Assembly: GCF_021917145.1 (NCBI RefSeq)
Contig: NC_061081.1
Span: 7,004,777 to 7,068,776 of the forward strand
DNA length: 64,000 bases
Source: Hypomesus transpacificus
Taxonomy: Eukaryota > Chordata > Actinopteri > Osmeriformes > Osmeridae
Reading direction: 5' to 3'
The translations under genes were made by a program, and so were the position numbers. Below the pieces are notes generated by a model that saw only the letters and a program-made list of their open reading frames with translations, was not told the DNA's origin and ran no database searches. Shown one piece after another: positions 37,372-51,458 of the stretch. The stretch's first letter is position 1, and each line of letters begins with the position of its first letter.

Positions 37372-37712
37372 TCAGCTTTTTAGTATAGGCTCCTGGAAGT
37401 ACTGCTGCAAGCAGTCTTGGGCTGAGTTGCCAGCCACCAGATTCAGAAACAAGTTGATCAAGTCCTCTTTCCTGCAGAACTTCAGTCTACACCCTACAGA
37501 AGGGAAGCCAGAGCTGCCAGAGAGAGATGTGACACAAATGTACTTCAACAACATGGCATTAGTGGATTTCTCTTATGTTTTCAGCAGAGCGCCGTGTTGA
37601 CGACAATAGTGTTGGTACCACTTACCTTCTGGTCATTATCCTGTAACTCATCAGCCTGCTCAGTCACAAAGTTCTTCAAAGCCCTGAGAAAGTTGCATCT
37701 TGTGCTCTGGGT
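37372..37712 (-). pseudogene. Unrecognised helix-rich coding fragments, possibly broken gene
   Basis: On the minus strand an ATG at 37712 opens 33 codons (MATTQSTRCNFLRALKNFVT...) ending at a good donor (AAG|GTAAGT, 37625/37624). About 110-150 bp downstream are acceptor-like sites leading into a helix-rich C-terminal frame (KEDLINLFLNLVAGNSAQD ... then stop at about 37372). The donor phase does not fit the frame of that piece with any acceptor I can find. It is therefore either a decayed gene, a gene with a missed exon, or chance. The short amphipathic helices vaguely recall death-fold proteins, but no family is claimed. Confidence 0.2.
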
Positions 37713-37740
37713 GGTTGCCATATCTGGCTACTTTGATGTT

Positions 37741-40700
37741 GAAGAATCACCTGCACAGAGAGAAATGGGCAGAGAGAGAGCAAGAGACAAAGGAAAAAGT
37801 GACCGGATTACAGATCCTGTCTTGTTATGTATAATATGCTCTCTGAGTCACTTATGAGGTGATCCTATCAAGAAAGTGTGTATGTACTTGAGTAGGCTGG
37901 CAGTGAGTGCACTCTGCCATATGACCTTCTGCCCTAGGAGCTCCCAGGCACAGCATACAGTAAATTGTGAAATTCAGATATCATGTCTATGATTTGGCAA
38001 CCTTGGAAGTCAAAACAAACAGGGTTGAAAGACTCTGTGTCAATAAGGAAACAGATGACTGTGTGGGAGTTGGAGATTTTAGATATGATCTTTAGATCTG
38101 ATCTTCTGTGCTCATAAAGTTAATTGACTGACTTTACACTGTTTGAGTGTTTAAAATAAAGTTGTTGGTATTTTTTTCTCAGATGCCCTACTTGTGGTTC
38201 TTGGCTATTCACCTTTGACACAGGGAGGTCAGCCAAGCCAGCAATACTAATGGGATGTAATACCTTTTTCAAACTCTAAATATATATCTCTTCCTAGATT
38301 TGTATTTGTCTGTGTGTATTTTCTGCCTAATCTCTCTCCCATTTTTCTTGTCGAACACACTATTTTCTATCTTGCCATTTTATTTGGATCATACTTTCCC
38401 CTTCCCTTTCCCCCACTTTATCCCTACATACTTATCTCTCTTTCTCTCTCCTTCACTCTCTATTCCATACCCCTTTTTTCTTCATGCCATTCAGCTCCTA
38501 GCCGGCGGCGGCTGTGCGTGGCTGATGGCATCCAGCATTCGGGCGCCACGCGCGAAAGGGGTCCTGTCACTCACTCGAGGCGGCCATATGTGTGCCTGCG
38601 TGAGCTCTGCGCCAGCGGCAGCCCAACCTTGCCAGAAGACATTAGAGGAGCAGCGGGGCGTCATTAAGGCGTCGCGATGATTGATTAACCGTGAATAGTG
38701 AGTGCAAGCTTCCGCTCTGTGTGTGATGTACCAACCAATACCAAGTACTGCATGCATAGACCTACTACCCACCAACAGACACATACACATGCACACACAT
38801 CATTTTAGGCTTGGCCCCACTTTAGAAGGGACACACAGAAAGCCCCTTGCAGTTCCGGGGGTGTAATTGTATCACGGCCCCAGTAGGGATGGGATGAGCT
38901 GGCTTTGCACTGAAATGAACACAGTCAGGGGGCCGTATCAAACCATTAGCGGCACGGCAGAGACTTTTCTCCACTGTGTCCAAGGAACGCCTTGAGGAAA
39001 AAATATGCCAAGACTTTATGAATCTGCTTTAGCTGTCCTGTGGTGACCATAGAGGTTGAACTGTCTCATAAAAAGTGGTCAAGATTTAAAATGGTGGAAA
39101 ATGTCAGACACACCATCTGCAGGCCATTAAATTGACACTCCATCCTTGTATTTTGGGTTCAATAGGGTTGATTGATTGTGAAATTCTCATTGTGTGAAAT
39201 CATACATTTCTGCCCTATTAACATAGTCAGAATTGAGACTACAAGGTGTGACCTAACACTCAGAGCCAATAGTAGAAAATATTTAAAATAGCATCTGACA
39301 GAAAACGCATTCCATCTGGAACCTTCTTACAGAAGGGTTGGATCATTGCAAATACAGTTGTCCATGTGGCCATTGATAAAGAGATGATTTATACAGTCAA
39401 AACTGGTCTCAATCTTCTTTCATGGTTTGGCAACTAATTTATTTAGTTCTATATACGTATGTTAGGTCGGTTGTCACTCAGATTGTAGGACTGACTTCTC
39501 CACTGGCACATCTAAATCTCCCTAGAGATGACCCAGAATTCAAACCTCAGTCCTATCAACTTTTTATGCTGTTTACCCTTTAGTCTGTGACCAACAAACA
39601 TTGTTACACCAAACACCAGGAAGAGAGAGACAGAGACCTCAAGACCGCCATTTGAAAGTTCAATACCCCCTGTAAGCAGACCAGATAAAATAAAAAGGAG
39701 GGCATTTTCCACTTAAACTTTCCGGGATTTCCGAGCAGTAGGGCATCACCAAATTAGATTATCATCCTGTAATGGCCCCCCGCCATCCATCGTTCACTGT
39801 CCCTCCCTCCTTCCCTCACATCCCTCCATCTCTACCCCTCTCTGTCCTGAAGCCATGTGGGGCGTGTTTGTTCACAGTGGAGGGGATGACTAATGAAATG
39901 GTTGGAGGGACTGTTTGGGGTTAATGTTTTCTTTGGTATTAAAATGCACCAGGCAGCTATGCCCCCACTGATTTAGATGAAACAACATTTGGAATGGGGC
40001 TCATCAATCAAGAGTCCCCACACCGGAGCTGTCGAAATCCTGGGGTGCATGTCTATATGTGGGTGAGTGTGTGTGTGTGTGTGAGTATGCCTGAATGCAT
40101 GTATTATGTTCAAAACACTCATAATCATTCACAATTGAGCATTGTGTTTGTGTTGATCTATACACTAAAGTCGAAAACCAAATAAACACAAACAAAATAC
40201 TTGATTTAAAACTTTAGAAGAGACAATAGCGTTGTCAACTGAAGAGAAAAAGGCCTTCCCAATTGACTTAATGTGTTCTCATTTAGTATCTATGCATGAA
40301 AACTACGTTAAATGTGTGCTGTGTTTAGAACTCAAAACTTCTGACCAGATATTGAAACCAGATTATTCAGGTTGACTCTCCAAACTATATATGAACATAT
40401 TCTAGCAAAATGTGTAATTACTTATTTAATTTGATTATTCCTTCCTATGCATTACAGACGATAAGGACGTCATTCACTTTTGTACCCCCCCCTTTCCATA
40501 TATTTCTCTTGTTTGACTGTTGTTTGAGATTGTGTAGATGTAGTTTAATTTTCTTCTAAATACAAACTTGAGAATCAAATGATGCTTCTTATCAATCATC
40601 TGTGTTTAATACTTTATGAACACCAATGACTTATTGTCCATATGACTTCAACAACGATGGCAAATGAATGCTCGAGAAGAAACTGTAATTGCTAACAAAA

Positions 40701-43700
40701 TGCTTCTTTCAATACTGAATAAAGGGTATGAATACTTATGTCAATGACATTTCAGCATTTTTATAGAAACCCCCCAAAATGCTCAGTTCAGTGCATGCTG
40801 TGGGGTGGACTCTAGAGGGCCAGAAGATTAAAATGGGAATAGTGTGCCGCTCACCTTAGTTTGAAGACTAGAACAATCACACCTTGCCCCTGGCTTTCAA
40901 ACCCACCACCAGCTGGTTACGTCAATCATCAAGGCAGAGGCAGGGTTCTTGGTATGTGTTTGAGATGTGTACATGTGTATGATTGTGTGTTGTCTTGTAC
41001 AAAGCCAAAGCTGAAAGAAAAAAAGAAAGAAGTTATACTGGTGTCTGACCTGTTAAAGTAAACACTGTACATCCTTACATCACATACCCAGCTAAACCAA
41101 TTTACCCAAGTACATTTGTTATTAGTCTGATCAACTCAAGAGCATCCTTTGCAATGATGGAGGAATTGGTTTTCATTTGTCTCCATCTATCATTTTCCGT
41201 TTCATTCTCTGCTCCCCTTTGAACTTGTTTTCTTTTCCTATCCCCCTCTGCCTTCTTTCTTGAGCTCTTTTATCATGTTCCTTCTTTCTTCTCCTCTCGT
41301 CTCTTTCTCTCTCTCCCTGGAGCTGGCACGTCAGTCACCCTCTCCCAGCTATGCCCCCTGCTGTTGGAAGGAGCTCTAGTGGAACGTCCCATCTGTCTCA
41401 GGGGAGGGAAGGATGTGGTAGGGGCTGCTGTCTTGTCTCTCACACACACACACACACATACACACCATGGCCAACGTCAGTCGAAAACCACCATGGGAAA
41501 GGGAGAGGATGGAAATTACACATGCTATACTTGGAGGAGATGATCAGCTCTCTGCTCACCAGGGCATTCAGTTCATCACTCTATCCATCCTCTCTATTGT
41601 GGTTAGATGGAGCATAACCATTATGCCAATTCTGTTAGTTTAGACAGATGTTCCCTAAGACCGGTGAAAGTTATGGAGATATAGATTTGAACACTGCAGC
41701 CACAAAACGTTACACAGTTTTTTAACACCATTTGTCAAGACTGCCTGCAGAGGTGAAGATAGAAATATTTTAAGTGGTTGACACTAAGTCTGAGTTGAAA
41801 GCAAGTTATTCTCAGTTCCAACTCACACACATTTCAGGCCAGTTCACCGTCTGTAGACCAATTATTATAATTTTGTTCTGGTTTACTTGTGTCTTTAAAG
41901 TCTTTCAGACAATACAGTGTGATTCAAGCACTGATCCAGGAATCTACTACCTGCTTGCCAAGGTAAACTATGACACGGACATAAAAGGGATGTTTGAGCC
42001 TGACAATGCCATCTTTAACCGTTAAAGCATTGGCTTACCATAACCCTATCCTCACCTGCAATTTGGCAGTCATTGGTTCAATGTTTGGGGTATTAATGTA
42101 TATCTTGGTGCCAGTTACGTTCAGTCAATAACCTGGATTTGAACATACCAGTGTTTTACCCACCAGGGGGCTGCCAAGGACACAAAGGAGAGACCAAGTG
42201 TTTGAGACCTGAGATTGGCCAGAGATTCAAGAGTAGAGTACAAGGATGTAGGTACAATGTATAGCACTACTTTATTAAATCCCCTGAGATAAATTATGTT
42301 GAAGGTTTGAACCCCCACTCCAAGATCTCCGCCCCCACCCTTTGGTTGTTGCCTTAAATAAAAGGGTCTGCGAAATATTAAAATTATTTGTATACAAATG
42401 GTGTCCATGGCAAAGCATTGGTTGTGTGAGTTAATGTGCCAAGGGGCTTCGCAATTTGAATGAAAGTGCAGAACAAACTCTAACTAAGGCCATGGCTGTT
42501 GTGAGTAGGATGGTACATTGTTGGTATTCTTGGTTATGTGTGTTGGTGTTATATAGGATAACATGTGCAATTGTAGGTGCAAGTACTGTTTTGCTAACTT
42601 CTCAAACACACTATTAAAACTCTACAAACTACTGTAACACATTACTGGACAAGCTGATGTCACATTGTGTCCACCTGTCTGGCTCTTCCCTGCTTTTGGA
42701 TGATATGTTTCACAATCTCAGACACTTTCTGTCATCTCTTCTTAATACCACTGTCCCCCAGCCAACGGCTCTCTGGAGACCTGGTCTAGCTTGAATATAA
42801 GAAATGTCCATTTGACAGGGCCTTTGAGTCGCTTAACTGTAATGTCAGTGCTGGCCTCTTTCAGATAGAATGGAAAGGGAAATGTCAAAAGAGATTTTAT
42901 CATGCAGAGGATTGGATAAAGAGCGCCCCCTAGGTAGCCAACTTTGTGCCAGAGGTCGGTAGACGTCCAGAAAAAGAGGGAAAAGGGGGTTTCATCTGCA
43001 GGTGGTCCTATTGAATAGGAGAAGAGAGGGTATGGTTAAAGAGGGGACAGATGGATGGATAGATGGAGTTGTTGTGTGGCCAAAACTTCAGTATACAGTC
43101 TCCCATGACATGGTCATCACAAGATGGAAATGACAGGTTGAAAAGATGGGAAAGAGGGTTATTGTGGGAATTCAATATTTACTGAAATTGTATCTGTGAG
43201 ATGAACAGTATGAGTAGACCAGGAAATATCATGTTCCTATTTGCTGCTTAGTTTTTTTATACAAATATGAACATAACACTTAATTTTTTTATAGTAGAAA
43301 ATCTTCTAGACATCAGAGAACCAGAAGGAAAGAGTAAGTAAACTGATCAACAATTGATCACAGAAAGGTGTTGTAAAATGTGTTAATTAGAACAGATAGC
43401 TCCTCTCCTAGCTATATTATACATTTTGACTTGTTTACCTATAAATAGAAGCACAAAATGATAAGGGGCAGGACACAGAAGTCCTGACACTGAACCTCCC
43501 TAATCATCCTGACCCTCGGTGGTCTGCCTTGACCATGAGCACAAGACAGAGGCATCTTTGAGAAGTCCAGAAGCTCATTGTGAGATTGCAGTCCAGTGAA
43601 TGTGTACTGTGAGCTTGGAGGTATTTAGTTTACCTTTTATACCACTTCAGATTAAATAAGTGGTGAAATCGTTTTTTCATAAATGGCAAGGAGTTGGGCG

Positions 43701-45270
43701 TCAGTCAATTTGACTTATGACTTTTTCCCACTGGCCCATGCTGAAATGACAGCTACTAAAACTGAATTCTAGTATTTTGGTTTAAAGGATTCTCATGCAT
43801 AGACTAGCATTTGCACTCATCTATCTAACAAACGCTATTCTCGATGGGCTCACAGAAGTAGAGAGGAAAGATAGAAAGTATTTCTGACCAATGCATGCAC
43901 ATGAGTTTATCTTAAACAGTATTTGCAATGTAGATCCTCTAGAGGGCAATGTAGGAGGAAATTGCATTAGGGACTAAAGGCCTAAATGAACTAGTCAGAC
44001 TGAATCAAGTACATGGGTGTGTTTCTACATGCACACACATAAGTGTGTGGACTGTGACGTCCTCAAAAGTTATTTGATGTGTGTGAGTTTGAGGGTGAAG
44101 CAGCAGGTTGGGAATGGGACAGGGGCGATTCGTCTTGGCTCTTGTCCGCTGAGCTTGATTGGCATAGCTCACTCCTTCAATCACATTTGTGTTGATTAAC
44201 AAGCTTCACAAACATAACTAGGCTCTGAATAGGTTGCACAGTTTTCATCTCTTTAGTCTCTTTGTCCCTTTTTGTCCTTTCACTCTCACACTCTCACTTT
44301 CTCTCCCTCCCTTCTTATGTCTTGTCAGGCCATGAATAACGGTCCCTATGCAGAGCACACACACACACTAGCCTTTAGGAGAATTCTTCAGCATGGAAGC
44401 TTGCTGTTTTGCTCGACTCCCTACCCAGTGCTTCTCTGAGAGGTGTCCGGTGTACAGCCTCTCCATCTGTCTCAGGCTCCAAGTCTCTCTCTTTCTCCCT
44501 GTTCAATTAACTGATGAGCTCATTCATTATGTCATCCATATCCATAGGTCTAGGTTGAATATATAATATGTTGATCCTATAGGTCTAGGAGATCCCAAAA
44601 ATGTACTAGGCTTTAACCCTTGAGATCAGTTGAATGCATTTGCTGTTCTGGTATTTCGGTTGCACTGAAGTTTAGAGATGTACTCCTCATTCCTCTACCT
44701 TTGCTCCATGCATTTACACACACACACAAACACGAACACACACACACTATTGCACACACATACACCCACTGCTTCGAAGCTGCAAACGAAACCAGACGGA
44801 CTCATTTATAGCCAATTAGCTCCAACACAGTAAGCAGAGCCTCACCTGCCCAATTAAAGAGCTTTATTGAAACCACCCAGCAACTATTTCAATGCAAGGG
44901 CACACACATTTATTACATTACATTTAGTCATTTGGCAGACGCTCTTATCCAGAGCGACTTACAGTAAGTACAGGGACATTCCCCCCGAGGCAAGTAGGGT
45001 GAAGTGCCTTGCCCAAGGACACAACATCATGTGGCGCGGCGGGGAATCGATCCGGCAACCTTCTGATTACTAGCCCGACCCCCTCACCGCTCACCCATCT
45101 GACTCCCAACATACACACACAACATACACACAATGCATGAGTAGAAACGTAAACAAAAAAAAACTAATGCACTCGCATTTCAGCATTCATGTTGTTCTGC
45201 TGTGTCAAAGTGTCTAGTATCCCCACATTGGCTATTGACTGTCCCAAAGAACATTCTTTATGTGCTGAAC
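37741..45270. other. Gene desert, left part
   Basis: No coding exon was recognised. 38485-38700 is an unusually GC-rich island containing a PBX/HOX-type TGATTGATTAA. 39840-40050 is a more complex stretch with TAATGA, TTAATG and ATCAATCA motifs. The rest is AT-rich with short (CA)n or (TG)n runs at about 40068-40085, 41440-41465, 44350 and 44718-44750. Confidence 0.4.
44913..45107 (-). mobile_element. tRNA-derived SINE, full length, reverse orientation
   Basis: Read on the minus strand it has a tRNA-like head with a degenerate A box (AGATGGGTGAGCGGTGAGG), a good B box (GGATCGATTCCC), a body with CCTTGGGCAAGGCACTTCAC, and a tail GAGCGTCTGCCAAATGACTA ending ATGTAATGTAA. Related copies are at 51015-51190 and 63707-63896. 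Confidence 0.9.
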
Positions 45271-45276
45271 ACACAT

Positions 45277-45422
45277 TGGCTGGGTTTCCCAGATTCGTTA
45301 AGAAGCTCTTAACGCTAAGAGTTTCTTAAGAGCGTTCTGAGAGCGTTCTAGGGCGTTCTTATAACGCTCTTAAGAAGCTCTTAGCATTAAGAGCTTCTTA
45401 ACGAATCTGGGAAACCCGACCA
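45277..45422. mobile_element. Palindromic MITE, family GGGTTTCCCAGATTCG, copy 2
   Basis: About 146 bp. The arms GGGTTTCCCAGATTCGTTAA and complement fold end to end. It is the same family as 16976-17083 but with a longer centre of GAGCGTTCT-type repeats. Confidence 0.8.
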
Positions 45423-45574
45423 TTTTCATGTATTCCTTTATCAGGAGCTTTTATCTGAAGTGACTCGCAATGTGGCAGAGAAGGTCAGATTACACTTACA
45501 GTTCATTTGCACAAGTCAGTGTTTAATAACATACAATGACCTGTATACCTACCATCATTGCTCTGAAAATCCAT

Positions 45575-45624
<50 letters not shown>

Positions 45625-45690
45625 GTCTGTCTGTCTTCCATGTCTCTTTCTCTCTCTGTCTTCCATGTCTGTCTCTCTCTCTCTCTGTCT

Positions 45691-45742
<52 letters not shown>

Positions 45743-45867
45743 CCGTCTCTGGTCTCTGTCTCTCTGCCTCTGTCTCTGTCTCTCTCTCTCTCTCTCTCTT
45801 CTCTCTGTCTGTCTGTCTTCCATGTCTCTTTCTCTCTCTGTCTTCCATGTCTGTCTCTCTCTCTCTG

Positions 45868-45955
<88 letters not shown>
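45575..45955. repeat. (TC)n tract with internal duplication
   Basis: About 380 bp of pure pyrimidine-rich (TC)n broken by TGTCTTCCATG blocks. A block of about 75 bp around 45612-45686 is repeated at about 45798-45872. Long open frames here on both strands are low-complexity artefacts. Confidence 0.95.
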
Positions 45956-48900
45956 TCCATGACTCTGTGTGACAATGCTGCCACTGTAATGTTGTAAAGA
46001 TACACTGATTGTGTTAGCTAAACTGAAGGGTGGCCAACAGAAAATGTTTTAGAAGCATGTGATAGACCTGCACATCAATTCCCCGCACCTGCTTTCTCCC
46101 AACATATACATTTATTTTTGATTCAGCAAAAAACATACAACCCATTTTCATGTATTTACGTTATACTTTATACCTGCATTATTGAGTGAGGATAGAATGT
46201 TTGAAAGCTGGTATCACAAGTGGTGAATCCTAGGGTATTCATGTAGAACTCCCTTGAGGAATGTTTCTCTGAGTTTTTTCCAATAGAGAGAAAGAGAGAA
46301 AGAGAGAGACGAAGAGAGAGCGAGAAAGAGAGCGAGCGAAAGAGAGAGAAAGAGAGAGAGAGAGAAAGAGAGAGAAAGAGAAGATATTGAGGATATGGTT
46401 ATGTAGTGGTTATAAGACAAGAAGAGAAAGCATATGGACTGAATAAGAGAGTGAGATAATGTGCATGCTTGTGGAAAGGCAATGGAAAGAAATACAAAGA
46501 CAGCAAGAGGAAAAGACGGAGACCATTCTGTTGGAATGCTCCAGGAAATTTGGGGATTATGTGTGAAGTGAGCAGCAGGAGTGGGCTGAGTGTGAATCAG
46601 CACATGTGTGTGTGTGGCCTCTGAGGAGAAGTCAGTAACAAAGCACTAGGCCAGGTGTTTTATTGGGATACTGTCAGGAGTCTGTGATGAGATGGTCATG
46701 AGGTTGGAACATGTATGTGTGTGTGTAACTATGAAGTATGTAGGTGACGTTTATGACTTGCTGAGTGTATGTTTGTGTGCAATGTTTTCATATACAGTGT
46801 TGATCTGTATTTCCCTCTGTGATTAAGTATGTGTATTAGGCAATGTTGATCGTCTGATCCATTTCCAGCACAGCAGAGTCAAAGCTCTTTAAGGATCTTC
46901 CCCGCACATGCCTGCAGAGCTGCTTCTTTTGGTCCCTGGGGTCTGCCTCTAGTGGGGCACACAATGGGCATTAAGTCATTTATGTGCTATCTTAAATGTC
47001 CCTAAATGTGTATGCATGTGTATTTAGCTCAGAACAGAGACCATATCAAACTGAGTTCTGTTTTGTGGTGTGTTGTGGTTTGCTCTATTTGATAACAAAA
47101 GCCACATGTTAACAGATGAGTATCCTCCTTGTTTCCCTCCATTCTGTGCCAATAAAGGGTCCCCTGCCGTCCCTCAACTCCTCACACACAGGCACTCATG
47201 CAACAACACACTGGTACAGACAAGGCATCAATGGAGGGGGATTATTATGCGGTGCTAGTAGAGCTTTTTGAGAGCAGGTTATGAAATAACGGTTTGTTTT
47301 TTTTGCTAAACAAAAGAAGGATGGATTTTGAGAGGATGCAGGAGAGATGGATGAACAAGTGGACTGATTTTTCTTCTCCGTACTTTCTATACTCTAATCA
47401 TTCTCTCCATCACCCTCCCTAAAGTCTCTGTGATGGTCTATTTCTCTCAGATCAAAAACAGCATGGCCGTCCTTCACGATCTGGGTGGAGGGAGGTCGGT
47501 GCAGAGAGGTTGTGTCACTGTCAGGTGTTCCATGGTCCACACATTTCTTCCCCATGGTTTGTATAGCAATTTACCTACCATTGTCTAAAGATTATAACTT
47601 CCTCGTCAAAACATAGGGTAAGACATTACTGAGAAAAATCAGACATGTACTGGTAAATTTGAAATAGACAACATTGTTAGCAAATGTTTAGATTTGTACT
47701 TGTATTTGTCTTAAGCTTGATTTGAAAAATGGTTGAAGATTAGTGATGGCTCATTTCACAATCTTGCAAAGTCATATGGTCTTCTTAAAGACATTTAAGT
47801 TTATATTCTCAAACACTCTCAGAGAATTTGAATCATTTTAGGCTCTTTAGTGGTCCATGTCGAAAATCAAGGCACAAATTTAAAATAAACTAGACAAGAA
47901 CCAAGCCACTTTCTTAAACGGGAAGGCAAGGGTTAGTATATTCAAATGTGTGTGTGTGAGAGAGAATAACTGTGGCAGAATATCTTGTCATTTTTCTCCT
48001 CTCCAACTTGTTGGAGCATACATGGTCCACTTTTAGAAAGTTGCACGTCTTTGGGTTCTGAAACGGACACCTGCCAAACTATAACTTTGCACACTTCTCA
48101 ATTCTCGAGCAAGTCGTTAAACAATCGTTGCACTAAAATCCCACTATAAAACTTGCACAGACAGACACTAACAGAGATTTCTTGCATTATAATATAGATG
48201 AATCGAGAAATGCGGTTATATTTAGATCTCTTTGCAAACGCTAATCAAGGCTAAATCCTGACAATAAATGCGTGAATGTTGCCTAATTGACTCATTTGAA
48301 CTTAATGAGGCATACAAGGAATGCCAGTGTACTGTATTCCCTCCATACATCTAGATTACTATACAGTACACTATATGCAAATATTTGTGTGCGTGTGGGA
48401 TAGTGGGTTAAATGGAAAAAGGATGTGTTCATGTCCATGTCCTTGTCCACTTCCGGAAATAGTTGCCTTCTCTCACCATAGTGCCCAGAACAACAATAAC
48501 AAATGACTCCATGGCTATTCTGGGCTCTAGCTACCTCCTCCTCATTAAAACATTCCCCAAGCTGCCAACACATTTCCCCCTATGTAGGGAAATGTAGTTT
48601 CCCCCTCACCCTTCTTTTATTTTAGGTGCCTAATTAGGGTCCTATGGCTTGAAAGCTCTGTGTCGACTTTAACTGGGCAATTAGTGATATTGTGCTCTTC
48701 TCTCTTACAAGAGATTTGCAAAGTGGGGGGTTAGAGAGGGACATGGGCAGGATGGGGGAGAGTAATAAGAAAAAGGATGTAGGACAGCAACGCATGCTAA
48801 TAATGGGAGAGGCCATGTTAGTAAAAGAGGGAAAAGAAATGATAGCAAAACACACCCCCCACCAAGTTCTATGATAAAGTTACAATAAGGAGATTTAAAA

Positions 48901-51014
48901 CTTTAAACACATTTTCTCTCTGAGAAAAAAACGGCCACTAAATTTAGAGCTTATTTTTTCTGGTTTTCCAATAATAAAGGTGTTCAATCTAAACCATAAA
49001 TGAGAAATGGTTGTCGCTAGACTGTTGTAGGTGTTGTCAGATTCATTTTCAGTAAACATGACATGAAATCTAATCAAACAGACAACGCTTGGTGGATTAG
49101 ACAGTTTCCTCCAGTTTCTGTGTTCTGACAAACTTTTTAATCTTCTTTGTGCATCATCTTTTCCATAGCACATACCATAACAGTGAGCAATGTGTTTAGT
49201 ATTGGCTGGGTGAGCATGTGTAAAGCTTTTAGTACATAAAAAGCACTTTATATTAAACAGGTATATGTGTGGGAATGTGTGTCTGTTGGCCTTGACCGAT
49301 TTTAAATGACCGATTTTGAGTACCAACATGATTATCACAATCAGTCAACTATGTTTAATACACTAATCAGATTGAGAGTCAGGTTCATTTGGAGCAAAAA
49401 AGAACAAAAGGGACAAAATCCATGAAATGTCTTTAGTATTCCCACAGGGGTGTCTGCTTCTGCTGAGGCAAACATTACCACCCGACCACACACACACATA
49501 CACACACACACACATTCAGTCTCTCTCAAACACAGACATGCGCTGAATTTTCTGTACAGACAGCTGTCGTGAAGCAGCACAGACATAGCATATGAAAACA
49601 TATGCACCGTAGATCAATGCAAAATGTAAATATGTTATTGTTAACTGGAACATAATTTCTCAGGGGCTTTGGGATCTTCAGAAGCATTCCTACTGTGGAG
49701 CGACATGAGAGGAAGAAGAGACTGTGTGAAGAGAGAGGAGGGGGGGGGAGGTGAAATTGGAAGCGGGAGGGAGGGACCATAGCATTGGGACAACAGCTCA
49801 GTCTAATCAATTTGGAAGTTTTCTTAATTACACATATGGCTCCTAACTGTGTGTGTGTTTAAGAGTGATTCTTAAAAGTGTATAGTGTGTGGCAGATAAG
49901 GAAGTTGAATAGGGGAGACATAGAAGCTCAGTGTATTAAAAGTGTAAGGGGTTCTGAGTGTGTGCATTTGCCTTATGAACAGGCTTTAGGTTTGCTATAT
50001 ATAAATCCAGTCTGTATTGTTAAAAAGTGTGTGTGTGTGTTTTAAGGGAATGTGTGTGTGCTGGAGCTAGAGGAAGAATGTGTGCGCATGTGTGTGTGTC
50101 TAGGGCCCCGTGCTGTAAATTGCATCTGTTCCTAATTACAGAGTGCTAATGAAGGCCCGTGTTCCTGGCGAGCCAACTGAGAGCCAGCCTGGCCCCTAGC
50201 CTCAGTCCTGGCAGAGGGGGGAGGGAAAGGCTCAAAGAGGACACAAAAAACAACACTAAAAGGTAGATACAGCTGGTTCCTTTAGCGGTTAGCAGTAAAG
50301 GAACGTTATGGTCCAACATGATCACGGCTAGTTCAGGCTAGTTAGTACAATACACTCAATAGGGGTATCCCCGTATCTCTTAAATCCTTGTTCCTTGATG
50401 CTACCCCATTTTAGTTTTTGTACTTAATTCTTTGCAAAGGGGATGCGAGTTGTTGTCATTCAAGCAAACAGCGTGTGAGTGTGACCCTGGTGAAAGGAGC
50501 GAGTGTAATTAGCAGGAATTTTTCCAGCTAACAAACTCCCTTGCAGCCAGGGGTGGCGTGGTGGGTTAGGCCTGTGTCAGACATTCCCACAGCCTGCTGA
50601 GAGGGCAGGTGGCCTCCCATTTGACCATTCCCTCCATCCATTTCTACATCTAAATAAACATGTGAAATAAGGCACGGCTGTTCAAGGCAAATGCAATATT
50701 CTCAACATGCCCATCTTTCCTCAACAAAACATTCTGAAGGCCAAGGCCAATGTCTCAATAAAGTAATAAAACATTTCTCAACAATCCTCCCTCCCAACTT
50801 CTATAGATCAACATTAGGTGAATTTCCCTTCATATTCTGTTGACATACTCTTGTCTATTTCAGAATAACAGTTATACATTTAGAACAAGTTTACCCATGT
50901 CAAAGTTGGAAAGAAAGGGTAAGTTTGCCCCATTTGTACTGAGCACTCATGTCAAGACAATATTTTGGTGATACACCCACTGTGGTGACCTCAAATGAAA
51001 TTTGACTAACAACT
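45956..51014. other. Gene desert, middle part
   Basis: A purine (GA)n tract lies at 46284-46382. (TG)n and (CA)n runs lie at about 46605, 46715, 49488-49512 and 50028-50040. 46870-46990 and 50100-50240 are complex, GC-balanced stretches; the second has CTAATTACAG and GCTAATGA homeodomain cores. No exon was recognised. Confidence 0.4.
46284..46382. repeat. (GA)n purine tract
   Basis: About 100 bp of GA-rich repeat, opposite in polarity to the (TC)n tract about 330 bp upstream. Confidence 0.9.
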
Positions 51015-51190
51015 GGGAGTCAGGTAGGGAATAAGGGCTAGTAATCTGAAGGTTGCCAGTTCAATTCCCAGCTGTGCCAAATGACGTTGTGTCCTTGGGA
51101 AAGGCACTTCACCCTACTTGAATGTCCCTGTACTTACTGTAAGTCGGTCTGGATAAGAGTGTCTGCTCAATGACTAAATGTTAATGTAAC
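51015..51190 (+). mobile_element. tRNA-derived SINE, degenerate head
   Basis: It has the same body and tail as the SINE at 63707-63896 (TTGGGAAAGGCACTTCACCC, then GATAAGAGTGTCTGCTCAAT). The A-box region is partly deleted. The B-box-like AGTTCAATTCCC remains. Confidence 0.88.
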
Positions 51191-51458
51191 TGAAAAACTA
51201 CAGTTACGTAGAAACTTACCTGGGGCTTGCTGCATGGAGGCTACCTCCACTAGAACCAGTTGTGATCCCCCTACTGGCTAGGATGGGCATACCTCACAGG
51301 AGTAGGTGTAGGGATGTTAACGGCTGTGAGCACACAAGTTGCTAGTGGAGTCCAGTGGTACACACATAGCATATGGTTGGATATTCTATTCTTCAGATGA
51401 GTGGAAAGTGTTTAAATTCAAACACTATCATCACACTTTTCATTGTCACTTGTCAACT

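Noticed and set aside
45460-46005. Long Ser/Leu-rich and Arg/Glu-rich open frames
   Set aside because: They are translations of the (TC)n/(GA)n microsatellite in several frames on both strands.
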